Shown here in pieces: positions 11,345 to 23,038 of a stretch of DNA of 64,000 bases (position 1 is the stretch's first letter; each line of letters opens with the position of its first letter). This stretch comes from Luzula sylvatica (taxonomy: Eukaryota; Streptophyta; Magnoliopsida; Poales; Juncaceae), in assembly GCA_946800325.1 (NCBI GenBank), contig OX326960.1, positions 50,029,355 through 50,093,354 on the forward strand. The letters are read 5' to 3'. A model generated the notes under the pieces. That model saw only the letters and a list, made by a program, of their open reading frames with translations, did not search any database and was not told the origin of the DNA. Made by a program: the position numbers and the translations under genes.

Positions 11345-12101
11345 ATGGCTTCTCTCCCTAGAATTCGCTCCACCATCCTAATCCTCTCCATCACCGTCCC
11401 TCTCTTGCTCCCCTCCATTGCTTCCGCTCACCAGTTCACCGTGGGCGGACCCATGCTCTGGACTGTCCCCTCCGGTCAAGATTCCGAAGCTTACAATATC
11501 TGGGCCTCTGACAACCGCTTCCACGTGGGCGATGTCCTATGTAAGACTCGAATTCTTCACAATTCCTCAAAAAAGAACTTATTTTCTTTCATCACTGCAT
11601 TGATTTAACTCTAATCGATTGGTAATTTTTGTAGATTTTGAATATCAGAGCGACTCGGTGCTGGTAGTGACTCGTGATTACTACACACAATGCAACATAT
11701 CAACTGGAGACGTGGCGACACCAAATCATGACGACACAAAATCACACACACCAAATCACTGTATTGATTTAACTCTCCATCTTCATTCCTCTATTTCTTT
11801 TATACACAAATCACAGACACTTCTCTTTCTCTTCCATCCAGGTCAATACACAGCAACAAACATGGCGACACAAACGCACAAAGCGACACACACACACAGC
11901 GACACAAACACACGATGCGACACAAACACACACACCGACACAAACACACACAGAGACACACACAAACACACAGAGCAACACTACGCACACACACAGAGAC
12001 CTACAGATAAAAAAATCTTCATTGGTAATTCTCTCTCTATCTTCATTCCTCTACTTGTCTCATACACAAATCACAGATATCTTTCTTTCTCTTCCATATA
12101 G
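11345..12101 (+). pseudogene. Truncated phytocyanin with read-through into a His/Thr-rich satellite tail, copy B
   Basis: Exon 1 (11345-11540) encodes a signal peptide followed by HQFTVGG, a PSGQDSEAYNIWAS segment and DNRFHVGDVL, the N-terminal half of a phytocyanin/early nodulin-like cupredoxin. The donor GTAAGA at 11541 and acceptor at 11634 join to exon 2 from 11635, giving YFEYQSDSVLVVTRDYYTQCNIST. There the family resemblance stops. The rest of the domain, with the second Cys and the later metal-ligand region, is missing. The frame stays open through CA-rich minisatellite to 12101, giving a predicted 220-aa product with a Thr/His/Gln/Asp tail (THTH, TNTH units). The promoter and splice sites look intact, so transcription is possible, but a working cupredoxin is not. 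Confidence 0.72.
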
Positions 12102-12145
12102 ATCAATACACGAACACACAAAGCGACACAAATCACAGACAATCA
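11855..12145. repeat. CA-rich minisatellite, copy B
   Basis: The same GCGACACAAACACACA-type units as in copy A, but mostly one block here, so the copies differ in repeat number. Confidence 0.75.
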
Positions 12146-12154
12146 GCAAGCATT

Positions 12155-12392
12155 TCTTTTACTGATCAGAAGAAGAATAAAAAAAAAAAAAAAAAAAGAA
12201 AGAAAATTACTGATCAGAAAAAAAAAAAAAAGAAAAAAGAAAAATACTGATCAGAAAAAGAAAAAAAGAAAAAGAAAAATACTGATCAGAAAAAGAAAAA
12301 AAGAAAAAGAAAAAGAAAAATACTGATCAGAAAAAAGAAAAAAAAAAAAGAAAAAAAGAAAAATACTGATCAGAAAAAGAAAAAAAAAAAGT
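12155..12392. repeat. A-rich minisatellite with TACTGATCAG punctuation, copy B
   Basis: At least six TACTGATCAG motifs (about 12159, 12212, 12246, 12281, 12320 and 12365) separated by A and AAG runs of 25-45 bp. Confidence 0.75.
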
Positions 12393-13172
12393 TTTGTGGA
12401 GAATTGGAGAATACTTGAAGACACCAGGGAATTGGAATATATTTCCACACCGAGACTACTTAACAGGTTTGTGATCATGAGATGAGATGGTAATTTTCTT
12501 TTCGAATTTTTTAGTATTAGAATTAAACTTTGGAAATACTCTCATCACACAATTGTTAGTTTTGTGTAAGAGAATAGAGATCGATATTTGGAGTTTGAGC
12601 CAATGAAAGAAGACAGACTTGCAGAGTACACATGAAGGTAATTATTACTCAACAACATCGTCAACTCTTAACTAGTTTCTTCTCATATCTTAAGTATCAT
12701 TCAAAAATTAAATAAGTACCTAATATATTTTTATTTGATTAACCAATTCTTTTATATTTTTATTTCATTTGATTGGGTTTTTTTTACTTAACAAATCTTT
12801 TTTTGGATAGGTTACAGGTAACTCAGCCTATGTTTTTATAAACATAGCCGGTCCCAAGCCCGGATAAATGAGGAGGGCCTATTAATTCTCTATTGTTTCT
12901 TTAAATAGAAAATAATAATTTTCTGATTCCCAAAATCCTACGGACGAACTCTTTTTTCCGGGGCCCTGCTGATGAAGCTTGAAGCTAGGTGGGAGGCCCA
13001 TTCCTGTCGACCGAGTGGAGATTTGGAGGACCCGACTGATGTGGCACTTGTGAGCTTGCAATCTCGTCTGCACGATTCTCGGCGCATTTGGACCAGCTAC
13101 ATATTTTAACTCTGTTGCCTCTTCAATACACACCACATTTTAACCAGCTACATATGTTAGTGGTATATTAAC

Positions 13173-14428
13173 CAATGTTGTAAAATACGGAAAACGGTAC
13201 GGAACGGTCGGGGACCGTAAAACGGGATTACCGTAAAACGATGGAAAAACGGTGGAAAAACGGTCACCGAAATCGATAATAATTTAATTAAAATTTATAG
13301 ATAAAACCAAAAAATATATAATAATTTAATTTTTTTAATAGTAAAAAAAATAACATAAACAATATCTAACATAAAACATAACATCAAAACGAATGTCATT
13401 TTACATTAAAGTACTCGCATTCGAAGTCATTAAATTCTAAAATTAAAAATTAAGCATAAATTAATTAAGCATAAATTAAATATTTAATTGTAAATTGAGC
13501 ATAAATTAAACATAAATTAAGCATCACAAAATTTACACACATATTCGAGAGAGAATAATTGTACAAAAATAATCACAAATTAAACATAAACAAGTTTCTG
13601 TCATTTTACACACATAAACAATTTTCTGCCATTTTCTGAAAATTCAAAAATAATTGTACAAAATATTCAATTTCACACACATATTCGAGAGAGAATAATC
13701 GATTCAATACCTATCGGAGACACTGTTCACACGGCTGACGAGGCACTGATTTCGAGCTGGCTTCGAGCGAGCAGAGCAGGAGAGCGTGAGAGAGGCGCTG
13801 AGCAGAGTAGGAGCCTGAGCAGAGTAGGAGCATGAGCTGGCTTCCAGAGCTGATTTCGAGCAGAGTAGGAGCGTGAGCTGGCTTCGAGAGAGGCGCTGAG
13901 CTTCGAGAGCGTGAGAGAGACGCTCTGAGCAAAGTAGGAGAGTGAGCAGGAGACTGAGCAGAGCAGGAGACTAACGAGGCGTTGAGCAAAGCAGAAGACT
14001 GAGAGAGGCGCTGAGCAGAGCAGGAGGAGAGTGAGGCGCTGTCCGCTGAGCAGGAGACTGACGGAGAGAGGGAGAGAAGAGCTTTGGGCGAGAGAGAAGG
14101 AGTGAAGAGCTTTGGGCGAGAGAGGAGCCTGGAAGGTTATTTGGGCAAGAGGGAAAAATTAGATGGGCCAAAAAAAAATAGAATTTTGTTGGGCTAAAAA
14201 ATTAGATGGGCCAAAAAAACTAATTGGACCGAAAAATATTTTTTTTGATGAGAAAAACGACCGTTTTTCGGTCCGAAAAACGTTTTTCGCCAAAAAAAAA
14301 ACGGTCAAACACGTAAAAAAACGTTTGACCGTTTTTTCAAACCGTGTTGCAAAAAACGGGACGTTTTTCCACCGAAACACCGATTTTTCACCGTTTTTCA
14401 CCGTTTTTCACCGTTTTTTACAACACTG
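13173..14428. mobile_element. hAT-type non-autonomous element with ACGG/CCGT subterminal repeats
   Basis: The ends are CAATGTTGTAAAATACGG and the inverse CCGTTTTTTACAACACTG. A perfect 8-bp duplication ATATTAAC flanks it (13165-13172 and 14429-14436). Copy A near 6855-6870 holds the uninterrupted site (GGTATATTAACACATATTATC), which proves insertion after the duplication. The subterminal regions are dense in AAAACGG. The interior (13730-14130) is GC-richer, with tandem GCAGAGTAGGAG / GCGTGAGAGAGGCGCTGAG units. No transposase is encoded. Confidence 0.93.
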
Positions 14429-15374
14429 ATATTAACACATATTATCACCATTTTTGGGTAATAATTGGTAAGATTCAATTTGTGATGAACAGGTGAGTAG
14501 TAGAAACGTGTTAGTAAAATCTAAATGCAAACTTCTGAATAGTTTGTTCTATGATATTATCATAATAAGGTTTATTATACAATTATTGTCATGTCTATTT
14601 TATGTTTTTTAATTTTAATAGACTCGGAAGAATGCCTTTGGCGTTCTCAAGTCATTCGTTTGTGTGATAAAAGATTCACACCATAAAAACTGCATGCTCT
14701 AAACAGTTGTAAACCTTACGACTTGATGATTATTAAATGACTCCACCTTTGGAACCATAGAAAAGAAAAATCGAAGAATTAAGAAATAATCTCAAAATCA
14801 TAATGGTTCCACTTTTTTTTTTGGGCTTCCATGATAAAGATAACGAAGTATATGAGGAAATTGAAAAATTTATTAACATACATTTTGTCACTATCCAATA
14901 ATTTAATAATTTACAAATAAATGTTCACTATATATACACATCATTAACGATAAATTTTCACAATATTTTTTTTTTATTGTTATCAAAATCAATACTTAAT
15001 GAACTCAAAATGTATCCGACATTTGATATGTGAGCATTTAACAAGAATATATATCAATGCCAATGTTTTTGATATGTGTAATTTTATCTTTTCGTCTAAA
15101 CAAAGTTTTTGTGATCGTATTTCTCCCGCAAACAAGATATCTTCGATGAATCATATTTTCAATAAACGTGAGAACCGAATTAATGTTAAATAGAGAACTA
15201 TACTCAAGCATTGAATAATAATAATAAATTCATTTAAAGGTTATCCCCATCATCCAGATATCTCTTTTCCATTAATATTCAGACTTTGACCAATCATAAT
15301 AAATTCTTATTGATATCTTGGTATAGTATCAAGAATTGATAATAAATTAACGTGTCAACAAATTAATTTTACTT

Positions 15375-16028
15375 TGGATCGATTAAATAAGTCACACATA
15401 AAAACAAATGATTATCACACATTTACTACCACGGATGCATATGAAATTATATTAAATATTGTCTTTATTTGGACTGGTCAATATTTAAATAATATCATGC
15501 ACATATCATTATATATTTTAAAATATAATTAATTTCAACAAAAAAGGTCACTTTGATGACATGTTGCTGACCTTAATTAATCTTAAAATACATAGTTTAA
15601 ACCTTTTAATTAAACTTAAAATTATATCTTAAAACCGAACCGAATTATTATCTAATATTATTATTAACGGGTCAAATCACATATACTATAATATTAAAAC
15701 TAAAACATATATCAAATACCATATAAACCTTTTGTTTTATTTTTTATATAAACTCAATAGATATATTTTTAATTATTTTAATTTACATAATCGGTTTCTT
15801 ATTATTTTGATACAAATCACTATCAAATTATATACTTAATTTTGTCTCAGTGAGTTATACAAATTTATGCATTTCACAAAAAATAAAACATACCGAAAAA
15901 AATACCATTTGTTCTTATTTCCTTAATTCTTTTGAACAGGCTCATCAGCCCCAAAATAAATGAAAATAGATGGGTTGTTGTTTGTCATATGTGATCCTCA
16001 TCTTTCAATCTTTCAATACATATAATTT
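15375..16028. other. AT-rich intergenic stretch
   Basis: No gene, and no repeat with clear borders. It ends in a CTTTCAATACATATAATTT motif that is the left half of the site broken by the next element. Confidence 0.5.
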
Positions 16029-17423
16029 GTTGGTTCAAATTTCCTGATAGTTTGATTATTTCAAAACACTGTCATTACTAATGTATACATCCAGAAAAGT
16101 GCAGGATAACATAGGTACGATACGAAGATGAAGGAGGACTTGTGAAGGAGGATTTCATTGGATTACATCAAGAATCAGGACATGAAGTCTCAAGATAAAC
16201 AAGAAAAGAAGAACACAAGGAAGGCCATTGGAATACATCAAGAATCAAGATGTTGAAGCCTTCCGTGAGTGGGATACGCCACAAATAAACCATAGGTACA
16301 AACCTAGTAGGACTCAAGTAAAATCATGTTCAAAATAACAAAGAGTTCAGTCAAGCAGGAAGTGCGTTCTGAACGAACTCAAAGTCCGTTCAGAACGGAC
16401 TTGCCACATATCAAAACTTTAAACCTTGATTAGAACCAAACGTATCACAGGGATGTGTGCGTTCGAACGAACAATCATGTCCGTTCGAACGGACAATTAG
16501 AATCCGTTCACCCACCTTCTGAGTGCGTTGAACGGACAATCCTTCCTGTGAACGGAAAAATGTAACAGGGATGTGTGCGTTCGAACGAACACACATGTGC
16601 GTTCGAACGGACAACCTGGAATCCGTTCACCCACTTTTCAGTGCGTTGAACGGACTCTTGTTCCTGTGAACGCAAAATGCTATGTATAATTGAGTCCGTT
16701 ACGAACGGACATTGTCCGTTCGAACGGACCCAAGATGTACTTGCACGTTATTTTGAAACGGCTAGTGCAAACTACAAGTGCGTTCTGAACGGACTTTATG
16801 CGTTCGAACGCACTACAAGTTTTCTGAAGGATTTCTATAGAGAGTATAAATAGAATCCTTCATGGGTCTCTCTCTCCCACTTCTTCACTTTCAAACATTC
16901 AAACCTAAAAAGAGAGAAACCCTAAGCTGTGATTTTCTATATCCATTGATAAGCTTGAGAAAACCTCTATAGATCGTTGATCTACTTTCGATATTCTCCA
17001 CTAATCGTATCCCACTCACGTGACCGATCACGTTGTAGCTCGATTAGTGAAAAAATGTAATAGGCTAGTGCAACAAATTGTAAAGAGCCTAAGCTATAGA
17101 TCGATAGAAGCGTGTAAATCGATCTAGGCAAATCCTTGTAATCGAGTTGAGTTGGAATTCAATCGAAAGCCAAAAAGAGGCACAAGGCATTCCCGGAGAC
17201 GTAGGTACTCGCAAATAATTGAGCCGGTCAATTAAGCGAGTAAAGGGTGAGTTAAAGCTACAAAGCAACCACCTACCGAACTTCGTAAACAAACATCTTG
17301 TGTCAAAGTGTTTGTACGGTATCATCTTTATCATCTAAATTATTATTTATTCCGCACCGTAAATTAGGTTTAAATCTAAACTAAGTGTAAGTTAGATTGC
17401 CAAATTTACCCCCTCTAGGTTAG
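16029..17423. mobile_element. LTR-like insertion (probable solo LTR or short LTR-type element)
   Basis: This 1.4-kb sequence interrupts a site whose intact form survives at 17658-17690 (CATATAATTT joined to TTCAACGTATCAC). It starts GTTGGTTCAAATTTCC and ends CCCCCTCTAGGTTAG. Features typical of Copia-type LTRs include a transcript-leader-like segment (near 16855-17060), a CATTCCCGGAGACGTAGG motif (17188-17205) and a terminal ATTCCGCACCGTAAATTAGG region. No gag-pol frame is present. I cannot resolve a 5-bp target duplication, so the class is inferred from internal motifs only. Confidence 0.5.
16441..16680. repeat. Two ~119-bp tandem units with CGTTCGAACG palindromes
   Basis: Units start with ACAGGGATGTGTGCGTTCGA near 16447 and 16566. 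Each carries CGTTCGAACG palindromes, including the perfect 16-bp GTCCGTTCGAACGGAC at about 16469-16484. Further GTGCGTTC and GTCCGTTC half-sites extend from 16363 to 16820. Confidence 0.8.
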
Positions 17424-17890
17424 TTCAACGTATCACTACAACATGACACGTGTCAAGTTTTTTTTTTTTTTTTTTTTAATTTTGTTTTTATTGCAACCCA
17501 AATTATACTCATGTATGAAAGAAATATATAATTAACTCCTGAATTTATCACAATATTCTTGATGAGATGACAAAGTAATTGATTAGCATTTCTAATTGAC
17601 TCAACTAAATGTTAATTGACGCGTTTGATTAACACATCAATAATTTATAATATGTTAATCTTTCAATACATATAATTTTCAACGTATCACTACAACATGA
17701 CACGTGTTATTTTTTTTTTATTGCAACCCAAATTATACCCATGTATGAAAGAAATATATAATTAACCCCTGAATTCATCACAATATTCTTGATGAGATGA
17801 CAAAGTGAATTGATTAGCATTTCTAATTGACTCAACTAAATGTTAATTGACGCGTTTGATTAACACATCAATAATTTATAATATGTTAAT
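17424..17890. repeat. ~233-bp tandem duplication
   Basis: The block from AACGTATCACTACAACATGACACGTGT to TTATAATATGTTAAT occurs at about 17428-17658 and again at 17681-17890. The second copy keeps the preceding CTTTCAATACATATAATTT that the LTR-like insertion separates from the first. Confidence 0.85.
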
Positions 17891-18240
17891 ATTAGTAAAT
17901 GTTAATTGACGTGTCGATTCAATTAAACGGTCAATTAAATCGTTAATTGAGTCAATCAATAATACTAATCAACCTACTTAATTTCATCAAGAATATGCTA
18001 ATCAATTCACTTATTAATTTGTGTGGATTTATAATGATGGACCAATTTCATGGATCCTTATTAATTATAATGCACATATTTATGATAGACAAATTTCATG
18101 AACTTTTATTAATTATAATGCATTTATTGACATCAATATATTCGAAAAAATATCATGATTATATAATTGAGTTTAAAAGTACTCGCACAAATTCTATTTA
18201 AACAAATTATATATAAAAAAATGTAAAAAAAATATGAAGT
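17891..18240. other. AT-rich stretch upstream of a Helitron-type end
   Basis: GTTAATTGACG-type motifs repeat irregularly. No coding sequence is supported. It is probably interior to the element that ends at 18271. Confidence 0.4.
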
Positions 18241-18271
18241 CCCGCGCAATTGTTGCGCGAGGTATTGCTAG
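18241..18271 (+). mobile_element. Helitron-type 3' terminus (+ strand)
   Basis: A hairpin with stem CGCGCAA / TTGCGCG is followed after 8 bases by CTAG and then T. This is the hairpin-plus-CTRR layout of Helitron 3' ends, which insert between A and T. The element body would lie upstream; its 5' TC end was not located. Confidence 0.55.
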
Positions 18272-18540
18272 TTGTTTAGAAATTTAAAGATCCAAAAAAT
18301 CAACTTCTCATTTGAAAACCAGGAAACTTAATCCAAATTTATAATCTCCGTTTTCCTTTTCCGAGTTTATAAATTCTGGATTATAAAATCGAGTTTTAAC
18401 ATCCCAGTTTTTTTAAATCTTGATAAGAAACCAAAACTTAATTCCCAATTTTTTTTAGTACAATTCAATTCTCGAATTTTAAATTAACTGAAAAATTCAG
18501 AATTGAAATTCCATCTTCTCGAACAGAAGTCACGACTGTA

Positions 18541-19090
18541 ATTTTGCGCCAATGTTAGTAGCATATTATTTAACACATATTATCACCATTTTTGGGTAAT
18601 AATAGGTAAAATTCAATTTGTGAAAAACAGGTGAGTAGTAAAAACGCGTTAATAAAATCTAAATGCAAAATTCTGAATAGTATGTTTTATGATATTATCA
18701 TAATAAGTTTTATTATAGAATTATTGTCATGTCTATTTAAAACTTACTTAATTTCAATAGACTCAGAAATTCAGAAGAATGCTTTTGTCGTTCTCCAGTC
18801 ATTCGTTTGTCATGAAAATATTCGCACCACAAAAACTGCATGCTCCAGACAGTTGTAAACCTTGTGACTTGATGAATGATGATTATTAAATGACTCCACC
18901 TTTGAACCATAGAAAAGAAAAGAAAAATCGAAGAAACTGCCCAAGAATAAAGAAATAATCTCAAAATAATGATGGTTCCATGGCTTTTGATTTTTTTTGT
19001 TGGCTTTCATCGTATATATTTGAGATGATAATGAAGTATCGGAGGAAATTGAAAAATATATTGGCACATATTCGGTCACAATCCAAGGTT
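18541..19090. repeat. Remnant C of the duplicated region
   Basis: From GCGCCAATGTTAGTAGCATATT onward it is a diverged match to about 6835-7375 (A) and 14429-14920 (B), including GGTGAGTAGTA and the TTCGTTTGTC..CACCA segment. It is more diverged than A is from B, so it is older. Confidence 0.75.
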
Positions 19091-19394
19091 TAATTGGTTC
19101 AATTAAAATAAAATAAATCGATTTGGGAAAGAAAATTTGGGAGAATTGTATTAAACAAGACTAAACGCAGATAAAATAACTCAAAAATCTAAATCCTAGT
19201 ACTAAATCGATTCAGTAAAAGAGGTTAAAATAACAAACTCAAAACTAAATGACTAGAACATGTAATTTTCTTTATTTTTTATAATTAATGGAGAAAGCTG
19301 ATATGTTCCTCAATCCATTAATATCAATAAAAATTGAAGTCACAATCTCTCGCCATTGTTAAAGAGAGGAGACGATGATAGAATAGTTGAGGCG

Positions 19395-19740
19395 GAGTGG
19401 GGAGTGTGTCCCAGAGCCTTAGAATCGGATGGAGAGAGATTGGAGATACACCCGGTCTATGATGAGCCGGAAAATAAGATAAGGTTAGGGCTAAGAGAGA
19501 AAAGAGGTCAGTAATTGAAAGGAAAAAGATAGGAGCTCTATTATGGACCGGGAGTGGGGAGTGAGTCCCAGAGCCTTAGAATCGGATGAAGAGAGATTGG
19601 AGATACACCCGGTCTATGATGAGCCGGAAAATAAGATAAGGTTAGGGCTAAGAGAGAAAAGATGTCAGTAATTGAAAGGAAAAAGAGAGGATCTCTATTA
19701 TGGACCGGGAGTGGGGAGTGAGTCCCAGAGCCTTAGAATC
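19395..19740. repeat. 157-bp tandem repeat, about 2.2 copies
   Basis: GAGTGGGGAGTG[T/A]GTCCCAGAG starts units at 19395, 19552 and 19709, exactly 157 bp apart. The two full units are nearly identical. The third is cut after about 32 bp, close to the next transposon. Confidence 0.92.
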
Positions 19741-19768
19741 CTTTGTGTACATAGTCACATAGATAATA

Positions 19769-21369
19769 GGGGGAATTCTTCAAAAACCCCTCAACTTTTC
19801 TGAAAATTCTGAAAACCCCCCTCTACATTTGAAAAACCCCCTATCTTTTTTAGATTCTCTAAAAAACCCCCTATATTTTTTGCTTCTTCAAAAACCTCCT
19901 AACTTTTTTAGATTCTCTCAAAAACCCCCTATTTTTTTATTATGTTTTTTTAAAAATAACCATTATACCCTTTAGTTTTATTTTTTTAATTTCTATAATT
20001 TAATAAATAATGAATATATATTAAACTATTATAAAAAAATTAAAAATAAATAATACATGATATTATAATATTATAATAAATAATATATAGTATTAAAATA
20101 TTATAATAAATAATATATTGATATTAAAATATCATTTTGAACAATTATTATAATATATTAATATCAATATATTATTTATTATAATAATTTAATATCTATG
20201 TATTATTTAATATAATATTTTAATATCAATAAATAATATATGATATTAAATTATTATAACATTTTTATTGATATTTTAATATCAATAAAATTATAAAAAA
20301 TAAATAATGCATGATATAATATTATTATAACATTTTTATTGATATTTTAATATCAATAAAATTATAAAAAATAAATAATGCATGATATTAAAATATTATA
20401 ATAAATAATACATATATATTAAATTACTATAATAAATAATATATTGATATTAAAATATTATAATAATTGTTGAAAATGATATTTTAATATCAATATATTA
20501 TTTATTATAATATTTTAATACTATATATTATTTATTATAATATTATAATATCATGTATTATTTATTTTTAATTTTTTTATAATAGTTTAATATATATTCA
20601 TTATTTATTAAATTATAGAATTTTAAAAAATAAAACTAAAGGGTATAATGGTTATTTAAAAAAAAAACATAATAAAAAGATAGGGGGTTTTTGAGAGAAT
20701 CTAAAAAAGTTAGGGGGTTTTTGAAGAAGCAAAAAATAAAGGGGGTTTTTGAGGGAATATAAAAAAGATATGGGGTTTTCTAAAAGTAGAGGGGGGTTTT
20801 TCATAATTTTCAGAAAAGTTGGGGGGTTTTTGAAGAATTCCCCTTATATTATTATAACATTTTTATTGATATTTTAATATCAATAAAATTATAAAAAATA
20901 AATAATGCATGATATTAAAATATTATAATAAATAATACATATATATTAAATTATTATAATAAATAATATATTGATATTAAAATATTATAATAATTGTTGA
21001 AAATGATATTTTAATATCAATATATTATTTATTATAATATTTTAATAATATATATTATTTATTGTAATATTATAAGATCATGTATTATTTATTTTTAATT
21101 TTTTTTATAATACTTTAATATATATTCATTATTTATTAAATTATAGAATTTTAAAAAATAAAACTAAAGGGTATAATGGTTATTTAAAAAAAAACATAAT
21201 AAAAAGATAGGGGGTTTTTGAGAGAATCTAAAAAAGTTAGGGGATTTTTGAAGAAGCAAAAAATATAGGGGATTTTTGAGGGAATCTAAAAAAGATAGGG
21301 AGTTTTCTAAAAGTAGAGGGGGTTTTTCAGAATTTTCAGAAAAGTTGGGGGGTTTTTGAAGAATTTCCC
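19769..21369. mobile_element. Mutator-like element (MULE/MITE) with internally duplicated right end
   Basis: Flanked by a perfect 9-bp duplication TAGATAATA (19760-19768 and 21370-21378). The long terminal inverted repeats start GGGGGAATTCTTCAAAAACC and alternate C-rich AAAACCCCC blocks with AT-rich spacers for about 200 bp before an AT-only centre. A second complete right end finishes at about 20843, because 20320-20843 is repeated as 20850-21369. No transposase is present. Confidence 0.9.
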
Positions 21370-21378
21370 TAGATAATA

Positions 21379-22090
21379 TATTAGATCGGAAATATATATG
21401 TATTTTTGTTCTTTTCTTAGAAGTAGAATTAAGTTTGTAATAAACTTCTTTCTATTCAATAAAAACCTTGAATGGGGGACTTTGAGCCCTTTTCATTTCT
21501 TAAAAAAAAAAAAACATGTAACTTCCTTCAGCTTTCGACGTTAAATGCTTACACCGGGCATCATAATTCCTGTTCTACGCTGATTCAACTAGAACTCAAC
21601 CTGGCACCGGTCATTTTATCATTGTTATTATACAATAATATATGAGATATTATACACTTTTACGAAAAATATAACAACAAGTATTATATCATTGTTCTTA
21701 GTACTTCATAAGTATCATATATATAAATAATGAATCATGCAACATATGTAATAACACATCATTAATTATATAATACTAATATTTTTTCTTGATTAAAAAT
21801 GCAATGAAAATTATAAATAATATCAAACTTAATAGTGAAAGTAATTTAAAATAATATCAATATTTAATATAAAAAAACATAAATACAAATTATTTATATC
21901 ATATGATTTTGTTTTAAATTAAATTTTTTAAATAACGGTACTATTTAATACTACTTGATAGGTATTTATAACCTTAAGAAGTTATTTAAATGAACAAGCC
22001 ATTTTTTAATTCAATTAGTTTTTAAAAAATTCAAAAGTAAATTTTTTCGGTTATAAACACAAATATAATCTACTTACAATTATTATATAT
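21379..22090. other. AT-rich intergenic stretch
   Basis: No gene and no bordered repeat seen. Confidence 0.5.
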
Positions 22091-22098
22091 GTTTTTAT

Positions 22099-23030
22099 CA
22101 GTGTTTTAAATTGCGGCGATATTGCGGCGCAATTGCTAAATTGCGGCCTGCAATTTAGAATTGCAACATCGCAAACATATATTGCGCAATATTGCGTTTT
22201 TTGGAAAATTGCGGAAATTGCGACGATATTGCGGCCAAATATCAGTGAAATTGCGATATTGCGGCTAATAATTACGGTTATTGGATTGGTTAAAATAGTT
22301 TTTGTGACTTGTTATATTAAAATTATTATAATTTTCTCATCCTTCCACCAAATGACATGAATTTTACATCGAAATCGCTCGTCTCGACGAGAGAAACACA
22401 GTCATGGGCTTGGATTTGTGAAATTTTGTCCTTTATCCTGAATTAAACACAAAATACACGTTAAAGTAATTTCATCAGGAATTATTTAATATGAAGATTA
22501 TAACATGATTTCGTGATTATGTATTACTTAGTTTCCATGTTTAATTATCGAAATATTTGTTAAAATATGCTCATATCGTATATAACTTCTAAAATTTGTC
22601 ATTTTCATCTATAAATATATGAATTTCATAATTTTCATTGTATTTCATTAATGTTTCGTTTTAAAATTTGAGTCATATTGTTTTCATATTTTTATGATGT
22701 CGACGAAAAATTCTTGAACTAAATCCGAATACAAAGATCTCGTGTAATTGCCATATTAATGGAAATTTTATGATCAAATTTTTTTGTACACTGAAAATGT
22801 CCATGGACAATCAACCTTTTTATTCTTTTTTGATGAAAATTATAAAAGATATTTTACGATATTAATGGTGACAAACAACATGGTGAAAAATATATTTAAT
22901 CAAACTATTATTATTACATAATTTAATATCGCAACGACTGTCCGCAATAAGGTCATTGCGTCCGCAAACGCAATCCGTTGCAAAAAAGACCCAACCGCAA
23001 TGGACCGCAATATCACAATTAAAAACATTG
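22099..23030. mobile_element. hAT-type non-autonomous element with ATTGCGG subterminal repeats
   Basis: The ends are CAGTGTTTTAAATTGCGG and the inverse CACAATTAAAAACATTG. A perfect 8-bp duplication GTTTTTAT flanks it (22091-22098 and 23031-23038). The left 200 bp contain about ten ATTGCGG or TTGCGAC units and the right end has matching CCGCAAT units. It has no coding capacity. Confidence 0.92.
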
Positions 23031-23038
23031 GTTTTTAT

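Larger units (their letters stand above)
10976..15374. repeat. Segmental duplication, copy B
   Basis: Collinear with copy A (4106-7848) but interrupted by a hAT element at 13173-14428. It contains the better preserved phytocyanin exon 1 and its own minisatellite expansions. Similarity ends after AATTAATTTTACTT near 15374. Confidence 0.85.
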
